From Phycisphaerales bacterium UBA1926 (GTDB taxonomy: Bacteria; Planctomycetota; Phycisphaerae; Phycisphaerales; UBA1924), in assembly GCA_002337215.1 (NCBI GenBank), contig DDFO01000038.1, positions 87,308 to 93,165 of the forward strand: a DNA stretch of 5,858 nt. The letters run 5' to 3'. A model generated the notes under the pieces. That model saw only the letters and a list, made by a program, of their open reading frames with translations. It did not search any database and was not told the DNA's origin. The position numbers were made by a program, and so were the translations under genes. Shown here one piece after another: positions 1-5,154 of the stretch. The number at the start of each line of letters is the position of its first letter. The first letter of the stretch is position 1.

Positions 1-93
1 GCGGAGAAGTACAGTCCAGCGTGCGATCGGGCGTCGCGAGGCGCGATGATCCCCGTCGACGGGCTGGGCCGGATGATCGATGTGATCGCGTGA
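1..93 (+). CDS. C-terminal end of an unidentified protein (partial)
   Basis: An open frame enters from the left edge of the window and ends at TGA 91-93, giving 30 residues that finish SRGAMIPVDGLGRMIDVIA. Most third codon positions are G or C, as expected for a real gene in this GC-rich DNA. The other two forward frames over the same stretch read arginine-rich and less natural. The start and nearly all of the protein lie outside the window, so I cannot name a family. The lipoprotein gene begins 55 bases further on, on the same strand. The alternative is that this is non-coding DNA that happens to be open for 90 bases. Confidence 0.4.
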   Translation, partial: AEKYSPACDRASRGAMIPVDGLGRMIDVIA

Positions 94-134
94 TCGATCT
101 GTGCTGACACTGAGCACGGTTTGTGGGACCGCGA

Positions 135-148
135 TACGCTCGGCGCGT
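135..148 (+). promoter_or_regulatory. Candidate -10 box placed for a leaderless start of the lipoprotein gene
   Basis: TACGCT (135-140) matches the TAnnnT pattern of a -10 hexamer and lies 8 bases before the ATG at 149. A transcript from it would start at or within a base or two of the ATG. No purine-rich ribosome binding site precedes this ATG. The -35 match is poor (TGAGCA, 111-116, spacer 18). The call rests mainly on the same arrangement being seen before dprA and rmuC. Confidence 0.3.
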
Positions 149-565
149 ATGAGCCGACCCCGACTGAACAGCTGCGACCGAGGAATTGGTGTTTCGCGGT
201 GGGTGCTTCCCGTCGTGATCGGGCTCTCGTTGGCGATGACCGGATGCAGTTCGGATCTGCAGGTCGCGCCCGAGGCATACCGTGGCCCCGCGCTCTCGCA
301 GGAGACTCTCAACAAGTCGTACCTGGTTGTCGCCGAAACGCCCGGCGCCGGCTGGGCGATCGAGATCGATGCGACGAGGAAATCCGCCGACGGGACCGAT
401 GTGTATCTGACGCTCCGCCGGCCGAACCCGGTCGGGGCGTACGCGGCCGACCCGGTCGAGCAACGTGTCCTGACCCGCGTCTCCACCGAACGCCCGCTCC
501 GGCTCTTTGCACGCGTCGCGAATTACGGATCGGATGATGAGCAGGTCTACAAGCGGGTGCGTTGA
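149..565 (+). CDS. Small putative lipoprotein, possibly with a PrcB_C-like domain
   Basis: 138 residues from ATG 149. The N-terminus has basic residues (R3, R5, R11, R17), then a hydrophobic core at about 18-30 (WVLPVVIGLSLAM) ending in the lipobox-like MTGC. C33 is therefore the predicted lipidated first residue of the mature protein (106 residues), which should be anchored in a membrane facing the periplasm. The mature part has a G-W-A-I-E-I-D strand, then VYLTLRRPNPVGAY, and later RVLTRVSTERPLRLFARV. This layout loosely recalls the small beta-rich PrcB_C domain of protease-associated lipoproteins, but that is from memory and weak. A GTG at 101 in the same frame would add 16 residues before the signal peptide and has no ribosome binding site, so the ATG is preferred. 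dprA follows 48 bases downstream on the same strand. The specific function is unknown. Confidence 0.75.
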   Translation: MSRPRLNSCDRGIGVSRWVLPVVIGLSLAMTGCSSDLQVAPEAYRGPALSQETLNKSYLVVAETPGAGWAIEIDATRKSADGTDVYLTLRRPNPVGAYAADPVEQRVLTRVSTERPLRLFARVANYGSDDEQVYKRVR

Positions 566-578
566 CCCGACTCGGGCG

Positions 579-613
579 TTTCGGTGGGCGGGATTTGTTT
601 GTATGATCCTCGC
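579..613 (+). promoter_or_regulatory. Candidate dprA promoter with -10 box 6 bases before the ATG
   Basis: TATGAT (602-607) is a good -10 hexamer (5 of 6 to TATAAT). It is preceded at a 17-base spacing by TTTCGG (579-584), a weak -35. The chosen dprA ATG begins at 614, six bases after the -10 box, so transcription would start at about the A of the start codon and the mRNA would be leaderless. No Shine-Dalgarno sequence is visible in the 12 bases before the ATG. Confidence 0.45.
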
Positions 614-1888
614 ATGGACCGTTGCGACGGCGTGATCACGGATCGGGCGAAACAGCTGCTCAGCCTGGTGTTGCTGCCTGGGCTCGGGTCGGTGCGTGCC
701 GCCCGGCTGCTCGACGCATTTGGTGGATCTGCCGACCGCGTGCTCGGGGCGTCTCACGCCGCGTGGTGCGCTGTACCGGGCATCGGACGCGTGACGAGCG
801 AGAAGGCGCGGGGCGGCATCGCGGGGCTGTCGGACGCTATCAGCGAGGAGATCGAATGCGCCACGGCCGCGGGCGCGCGGGTCATATCAATCGACGATCC
901 CGAGTATCCGGTTCTCCTTCGGGAACTGCCCGATGCGCCTCGGCTCCTCTATTTCAGAGGCGGCTTTGGGCCGACTGGAAAGAACGCCCTGCGTGATGCG
1001 TACACGCTGGCGGTGGTGGGGTCCCGCCGTTGCACGCAGTACGGGCTTGAGCAGGCCGAACGATTCGCGGGGGTCTTGGGCCGGAACGGTCTCACGATCG
1101 TTTCGGGTGGTGCGCGGGGCATCGACAGCGCAGCACACCGAGGGGCGCTGCGGGCGGGCGGACGGACGCTTGTTGTGCAGGGGTGCGGGCTCTCTCTCGC
1201 CTACCCGCCGGAGAACGCGGAGCTATTCGAGCGGATTGTTGCGGAGGGGCGCGGCGCGATTGTGAGCGAACTGCCGATGCGGACCGAGCCGCGGGGCGAG
1301 CACTTCCCGGCCCGGAACCGGATCATCAGCGGGCTGAGTCTTGGCGTGCTGGTCATCGAGGCGGGCCGCAAGAGCGGGGCGTTGATCACCGCCGCGATGG
1401 CCGCGGAGGAGCACGGGCGCGAGGTCATGGTGCTCCCGGGGCGGATCGATTCCGAGGCGATCGCGGGCTCGCTCGATCTGCTCAAGAAGGGTGGGGGGGC
1501 GCTGGTGACCGATCCGGGCGATGTGCTTGATCTTCTCGAAGCGCCGGCGCGGTTCGCGCACGAGGGCGTTCACGCGGCCCGATACGCCGATCCGGGCGTC
1601 GCGGACCGGGATCTGTTCACCGCTGATGACCCCGACGGGCCGACGGAAGAGAAGTCGCGTGGTGACCGGCACGCCGGCCGCGCTGCTCCTGGATTTTCGG
1701 AGGATTCCGATGGTGGGCGTTTGCTGGGTCTGTTGTCGGCGACCCGGGACTCTTCGGCGATCACGTTCGATGAGATTTGCTCGTTGTCGGGCTGGCCGGC
1801 CGCGCGGATCCGGACCGCGTTGACGATGTTGGAACTCGCCGGCCGGGTCTCTCGGATCGGCACGCGGTATTCGTTTGCTGTTCAGTAA
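614..1888 (+). CDS. dprA: DNA-processing protein DprA (Smf), RecA loader for natural transformation
   Basis: 424 residues from ATG 614. DprA binds incoming single-stranded DNA in the cytoplasm and loads RecA on it during transformation. In order: an N-terminal helical region with helix-hairpin-helix character (about 12-75, with LLPGLGSVRAARLL and VPGIGRVTSEKA); IDDPEYPVLLRELPDAPRLLYFRG (94-116), the usual lead-in; then the Rossmann-like core, with AVVGSRR (133-139), VSGGARGIDSAAH (163-175), FPARNRIISGLS (231-242), GRKSGALITA (251-260) and LPG (274-276). The canonical G-x-N-x-L-I segment reads GSLDLLKKGGGAL (285-297), with Asp where Asn is common. A linker of about 55 polar, Gly/Asp/Arg-rich residues (311-365) leads to a C-terminal winged-helix domain (about 366-424), a frequent DprA appendage. 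The total is longer than compact DprA proteins, mainly because of the linker and tail. A GTG at 584 would add 10 residues, but the ATG fits the -10 box at 602-607 and the family better. Confidence 0.93.
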   Translation: MDRCDGVITDRAKQLLSLVLLPGLGSVRAARLLDAFGGSADRVLGASHAAWCAVPGIGRVTSEKARGGIAGLSDAISEEIECATAAGARVISIDDPEYPVLLRELPDAPRLLYFRGGFGPTGKNALRDAYTLAVVGSRRCTQYGLEQAERFAGVLGRNGLTIVSGGARGIDSAAHRGALRAGGRTLVVQGCGLSLAYPPENAELFERIVAEGRGAIVSELPMRTEPRGEHFPARNRIISGLSLGVLVIEAGRKSGALITAAMAAEEHGREVMVLPGRIDSEAIAGSLDLLKKGGGALVTDPGDVLDLLEAPARFAHEGVHAARYADPGVADRDLFTADDPDGPTEEKSRGDRHAGRAAPGFSEDSDGGRLLGLLSATRDSSAITFDEICSLSGWPAARIRTALTMLELAGRVSRIGTRYSFAVQ

Positions 1889-1922
1889 GCGGAGTGTTGT
1901 CCCGGTTCTGGGGGTGCTTCTC

Positions 1923-1932
1923 GTGATATCAC
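1923..1932. repeat. Perfect 10-base palindrome, possible operator
   Basis: GTGATATCAC reads the same on both strands. A related core, CGGATATCAACCGG, follows at 1963-1976, so two GATATC centres lie 40 bases apart (about four helical turns). This arrangement would suit a dimeric regulator bound to one face of the DNA, just downstream of dprA. No regulator in the window obviously matches it. Confidence 0.3.
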
Positions 1933-2097
1933 ACGGATTTGTGGCATACACTTGACGAGACTCGGATATCAACCGGACGGTTTCCGAACAATTTTTGCCA
2001 AATGTTGAACTTTGTCAGGCAACTCGTCCGAATCGTGTGGTAGAACATAAAGGTGTGTTGTCCGGTTCCGCTGCCGACGTTGTGGGCATGCTGGGCA

Positions 2098-2115
2098 CCG
2101 AACAAGGACGTTCGG
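2098..2115. repeat. CCGAAC-N6-GTTCGG inverted repeat
   Basis: Perfect six-base arms CCGAAC (2098-2103) and GTTCGG (2110-2115) flank AAGGAC. The arms resemble the GAAC/GTTC half-sites of Gram-positive LexA boxes, but those have a four-base spacer and this one has six. It lies about 46 bases before the ATG at 2161 and about 750 bases before lexA. It could be an operator, a small RNA hairpin, or chance. Confidence 0.35.
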
Positions 2116-2730
2116 CGACAACACCTGACAGCTTCGGATTGCCGTGTCGGAAGGGATTCCATGCGACTGTGGAAGACGAACAAACGAGGAGACGGCGAGG
2201 CGCGTAGCAGGCGGGGCCGAGCGGGTGGTCATCCTTCGGGTGTCGTTCGTGCGGATGACCGTCTTGGCACTGTGCGCTCGACCCCGGAATCCGGGCGTGT
2301 CTCCGGCTGCATTCTTGCGTTGGGACCCGGGGGCTCATTCAGCCGTGCGTGGCGGGGTGATGGCGCCCGGCTCTCACGCGTCGGGTCGAACGACGCGGGG
2401 TTCGCTGAGGTCGCTGACCGGGGGAGCTCTGGCGATTGCCGAGCGGCTGTGAACGAGATTTCAGAGCGTCGGGTTCTGAATTCGGCTGATGACGAGGGAT
2501 CGCACGACGGTTTGGCGACGAAACTCGGCCGGCTCGTGCTTGTGCAGCGGATCCTGGTGATGCAGGGGGAGACGTTGCATCGCTCCGCGGCACTGATCGC
2601 GCCGCGCGGCATTTCGGAGTCGGTCGGTGTGGATCGATGCGACAGACCGCGTGGGATGGATGTTGCTGGAGTGTTCACGGGCGACGCGGGCTGTGTCGCG
2701 GTGGAGGACTCCGGGGTGAGAATGGGGCGT

Positions 2731-2750
2731 CGGGACAACCGCTTGTCGCG
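2731..2750. promoter_or_regulatory. Dyad CGnGACAA-N4-TTGTCnCG upstream of lexA, candidate operator
   Basis: GACAA (2734-2738) and TTGTC (2743-2747) are perfect inverted arms around CCGC. Two more pairs match at the outer ends (CG at 2731-2732 and 2749-2750) after one mismatch. Size and four-base spacing are like known LexA boxes, although the half-site differs from those I know in other phyla. It is about 110 bases before the lexA start, where an autoregulatory site would be plausible. No clear -35/-10 pair is seen next to it, so the operator role is inference. Confidence 0.35.
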
Positions 2751-2846
2751 GCCGACGAAGAAGACAGGGGCCGCGTCGGCAGGGATGTCGGATGCACCCA
2801 CGAGCGCGTTCCGATCGGGATCGCAACAAACACCAGTGAGCAAGAC

Positions 2847-2851
2847 AGAGG
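2847..2851 (+). promoter_or_regulatory. lexA ribosome binding site
   Basis: AGAGG lies nine bases before the ATG at 2861 and supports that start over the in-frame ATG at 2879, which has no purine-rich stretch at the right distance. It is the clearest Shine-Dalgarno sequence before any confident gene in the window. Confidence 0.5.
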
Positions 2852-2860
2852 TATCGAACC

Positions 2861-3496
2861 ATGACACCCAACCGGTCGATGAATCTCACACCCAAACAGC
2901 TTCGGATTCTCAAACTGATCCGCGATTCCCGCGTCCGTCGTGGCTATTCCCCGACGATGCAGGAACTCGCCGACGAGATCGGCGTCAGCAAGGTCACGGT
3001 CTTCGAGCACGTCGAGGCGCTCATCAAAAAGGGCGCGCTCGTGCGCGAACGGAACAAGGCTCGCTCTTTGTCGATCGCTGAGGGCATCGCGGTTCCCGAT
3101 GAGGACCGCCCGCTCCGGCTCCCGCTTGTCGGCAAGATCGCCGCGGGGTATCCGATCGAGAAGGTCGCGAGTGAAGAAGAACTCGACCTCTCCGAGGTGC
3201 TCGCCTCGGGTGACGACTCGGGCGAGTCGAGTTTCGCGCTCTGCGTCGACGGCGACAGCATGCGCGACGAGGGCATCCTCGACGGCGATTACATTCTTCT
3301 CGAGCGTGCCCAGGTCGCCAAGAACGGGGACCGCGTCGTTGCGCTGCTCGAAGACGGCAGCACGACACTCAAAACCTTCTACAAAGAAGAAGACCACATC
3401 CGCCTGCAGCCGGCGAACCCGGACTTCGAACCGATCCGCGTGAAGTTCTGCCAGGTGCAGGGCATCGTCAAGGCTGTCGTGCGCCGGTACCGCTGA
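2861..3496 (+). CDS. lexA: LexA, SOS-response transcriptional repressor
   Basis: 211 residues, close to the usual LexA length of about 200. LexA dimers sit on SOS operators in the cytoplasm and cleave themselves when RecA filaments form on damaged DNA. The N-terminal winged helix-turn-helix spans about 8-71: LTPKQLRILKLI, then YSPTMQELADEIGVSKVTVFEH (29-50) with the recognition helix near 43-56, then LVRERNKARSLSI. The C-terminal peptidase S24 domain carries the cleavage site A95-G96 (KIAAGYPI), the catalytic Ser S133 in VDGDSMRDEGI, and the catalytic Lys K171 in STTLKTFY. The Ser-Lys spacing of 38 is close to the 37 of the E. coli protein, so it should be cleavable. The start at 2861 has a ribosome binding site, while the alternative at 2879 (MNLTPKQ) would match typical LexA N-termini more closely and remove six residues. 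A terminator follows about 105 bases after the stop. The unusually long upstream gap makes the promoter hard to place. Confidence 0.95.
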   Translation: MTPNRSMNLTPKQLRILKLIRDSRVRRGYSPTMQELADEIGVSKVTVFEHVEALIKKGALVRERNKARSLSIAEGIAVPDEDRPLRLPLVGKIAAGYPIEKVASEEELDLSEVLASGDDSGESSFALCVDGDSMRDEGILDGDYILLERAQVAKNGDRVVALLEDGSTTLKTFYKEEDHIRLQPANPDFEPIRVKFCQVQGIVKAVVRRYR

Positions 3497-3601
3497 TTGG
3501 TTGCCGGTCCCTGGTTCTCAGTCTTCGCGACTCGGACGGCGTCATCTCGCAAGTGTCATTCTGGCGGATTCTCTCCGTCGGCACGTTCTGCGACGAAGCA
3601 A

Positions 3602-3625
3602 GCCGGGCGGCATCGTCCGGTTTTT
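3602..3625 (+). terminator. Intrinsic terminator of lexA
   Basis: CCGGGCG (3603-3609), loop GCAT, then CGTCCGG (3614-3620) form a seven-pair stem with one G-T wobble, followed directly by TTTTT (3621-3625). Stem, tight loop and T-run fit a Rho-independent terminator reading on the + strand, 106 bases past the lexA stop. Read from the other strand, the hairpin is followed by no comparable T-run, so it probably serves lexA rather than rmuC. Confidence 0.8.
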
Positions 3626-3647
3626 GTTCTAGGATTTCGCCCGGATT

Positions 3648-5081
3648 TCACGTCGCCGAGTCCGCATCGTTTGCGGTGTTGGTGAGCGATGACGATCGGG
3701 GGAGAACCGTGACCGCGCCGAGCTCGGGCAGGGATTTCGCGGTCTTTGCCCCGGCGTCCTCGAAGCGTTTGAGGGTTGGCATCAGGCGCGACTCGACCGA
3801 GCCCACCACGCGGTTGTAGCGATCGGTGGCTGTGCTCAGGGCCTTGCCGAGGCTCTCGATGTGCTCGAAAGCGACCGCGGCCCGTTCGTGGAGCGTCCGG
3901 CCCAGCTCGTATAGCTTTGCAGCGTCTTCAGTGAGCGCGTGATCGCGCCAGCCGACCGCGACGGCTCGGAGCAATCCGATGAGGGTCGCGGGGCTTGCGA
4001 GGATGACGTTGTGGGTGGCGGCTCTTTCGATGAGTCCCGGGTCGCGTTGCAACGCCGCGTCGATAAAGTGGTCGCCCGGGACGAACATGACCACGAAATC
4101 GGGGCTTCCCTCCCAGAGCTGCCAGTACTTCTTGTCGCTGAGTTTCTTTGCTTGGTCGGCGACATGCTTGGCGAACCGGTCGAGGTGATGGGCGCGTTCA
4201 TCGTCTGTCTCAGCGTTGACTGCTTCGAGGTACGCGTACGTATTCGTCTTCGCGTCGATCGCGATCACACGGTCGTTGGGAAGATTGACGACCATGTCGG
4301 GCCGGAGCAGCCGTCCCGCATCGTCGCGTGTGGAGGTCTGCTCGGTGAAGTCGCAGTAGCTGGTCATCCCGGCGATCTCGGCAACGCGACGCAGCTGGAT
4401 CTCGCCGTACTGGCCGCGGATCTCGGGGCGGCTCAGCGCCTTGGTCAGCTTCCCCGTTTCTGTGCGGAGCGATTCGCTCGCCTGCGTGGAGAGATTGACC
4501 CGCTCGGCGAGTTGCAAGAGGCGTTCGCGGGTTTCGTTGAGCGTGTCGCCGATCGGCTTGACGAGGCGGTCGACGGCGAGCTTGCGTTGCTCGAGGTCGC
4601 CCTCGGCCTGCTTCATCTGCTGCTGGAACGTCTGCGCCGCTTGCTCGATGAACCGTTTCGTGTTCGTGTCCAGAGCCTCCCCCGAGAGTTTGGCGAAGCG
4701 GTCGGTGAGCTCCGCCTCGCGTTCGCGGATCCAGTTCTGCATCCGCGTCTGCTCGGCCTGGACTTGCCGCTCGCGTTCGGCGTGGATCTTCTGATCTCCG
4801 GTCCGCTGTTCCTGCTCTCGGCTCAGGTCGAGCTCGAGCTGTCTGATGCGGGCGTCCGCCTTCTCAAGATCGAGGCGCAGATTTTCAGCGATCCCTTCGA
4901 GTTTTGCGGTGTCCTCGGTCCGGCGCTGCTCGGCGAGATCGCGTTCCCGAGTCGCCTGGACCGCTTCCGCTCGTGCCTGCTCGACCGACCGCACCGTCGA
5001 GGTGCGAGCGTGAAGCAGCCACGCGACGATACCGGCGCACACGAGCAACGCGAAGCCCAGAATGATGGTGATCGGTTCCAT
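3648..5081 (-). CDS. rmuC: DNA recombination protein RmuC
   Basis: 477 residues, normal for RmuC, which restrains rearrangements at short inverted repeats and is related to PD-(D/E)xK nucleases. A single N-terminal membrane anchor (about 4-23, ITIILGFALLVCAGIVAWLL) is followed by a long charged coiled coil (about 30-200, rich in Glu, Arg and Gln), and then the conserved RmuC domain (about 215-420): RGQYGEIQLRRVAE (222-235), RPDMVVNLPNDRVIAIDAK (260-278), FVVMFVPGDHFIDAAL (329-344) and NVILASPATLIGLLRAVA (358-375). D262, D276 and K278 fit the nuclease-like D...DxK pattern. The C-terminal tail is Ser/Thr/Asp-rich and probably flexible. The protein should sit at the inner membrane with its bulk in the cytoplasm. 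It converges on lexA with a 151-base gap. The phosphatase-like gene lies 73 bases upstream on the same strand, so co-transcription is possible, but a candidate promoter lies in between. Confidence 0.93.
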   Translation of the reverse strand: MEPITIILGFALLVCAGIVAWLLHARTSTVRSVEQARAEAVQATRERDLAEQRRTEDTAKLEGIAENLRLDLEKADARIRQLELDLSREQEQRTGDQKIHAERERQVQAEQTRMQNWIREREAELTDRFAKLSGEALDTNTKRFIEQAAQTFQQQMKQAEGDLEQRKLAVDRLVKPIGDTLNETRERLLQLAERVNLSTQASESLRTETGKLTKALSRPEIRGQYGEIQLRRVAEIAGMTSYCDFTEQTSTRDDAGRLLRPDMVVNLPNDRVIAIDAKTNTYAYLEAVNAETDDERAHHLDRFAKHVADQAKKLSDKKYWQLWEGSPDFVVMFVPGDHFIDAALQRDPGLIERAATHNVILASPATLIGLLRAVAVGWRDHALTEDAAKLYELGRTLHERAAVAFEHIESLGKALSTATDRYNRVVGSVESRLMPTLKRFEDAGAKTAKSLPELGAVTVLPRSSSLTNTANDADSAT

Positions 5082-5093
5082 GTCCCAAGCCTA
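5082..5093 (-). promoter_or_regulatory. Candidate -10 box 6 bases before the rmuC ATG
   Basis: On the - strand TAGGCT (5093-5088) is followed by TGGGAC and then the rmuC ATG. The TAnnnT box and six-base spacing are the same as before dprA. No Shine-Dalgarno sequence and no good -35 box are visible. A promoter here would make the rmuC mRNA leaderless and let it be transcribed independently of the gene upstream. Confidence 0.3.
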
Positions 5094-5154
5094 CCCGGCC
5101 CGGAACCGGCAAGGTGCGCCGCTGCCTCTGCCGCGGCCTTGGCCGACGCCGAGA

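Larger units (their letters stand above)
1889..2860. other. About 970-base gap between dprA and lexA without a convincing gene
   Basis: The first 270 bases (1889-2160) are AT-richer than their surroundings and look like a regulatory spacer. They hold a perfect palindrome GTGATATCAC, an AACCGGACGGTT dyad (1971-1982) followed ten bases later by TTTTT (1992-1996), which could be a weak dprA terminator, and a CCGAAC/GTTCGG dyad (2098-2115). From 2161 an open frame with a decent ribosome binding site (GGAAGGG 2149-2155, five bases before the ATG) runs to 3081 and would overlap lexA by about 220 bases in another frame. I do not call it a gene. My hand count over 2161-2403 gives GC of about 69, 68 and 67 percent at codon positions 1, 2 and 3, with no coding periodicity. 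Over 2404-2860 it is about 66, 55 and 72 percent, which is only weakly coding-like. The translation is Arg/Ser/Gly-rich and resembles no family I know. The stretch could be a long lexA leader, a decayed gene, or an unknown protein. Confidence 0.6.

Noticed and set aside
566..582. A terminator after the lipoprotein gene (CCCGACTCGGG then CGTTTC).
   Set aside because: The stem is four pairs with a three-base loop, and only three T residues follow.
1942..1957. A sigma-54 type -24/-12 promoter (TGGCATACACTTGAC).
   Set aside because: The GG-to-GC distance is off by one base and the -12 GC is missing.
1223..1972. A 249-codon open frame on the - strand opposite dprA.
   Set aside because: Arg/Pro-rich translation with no recognisable motifs, fully antisense to conserved dprA sequence.
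1963..1996. An intrinsic terminator for dprA (AACCGGACGGTT dyad then TTTTT).
   Set aside because: The stem is only four to five pairs with a tight loop, and the T-run is separated by ten bases. Too weak to annotate.
2229..2867. A 212-codon open frame on the - strand in the dprA-lexA gap.
   Set aside because: Ser/Pro/Arg-rich low-complexity translation, no ribosome binding site, and it overlaps the lexA start. Looks like a composition artefact.
2161..3081. A gene overlapping the 5' third of lexA.
   Set aside because: The start has a fair ribosome binding site, but the first 80 codons show equal GC at all three codon positions and the frame would overlap lexA by about 220 bases. Kept only as a finding, not as a gene.
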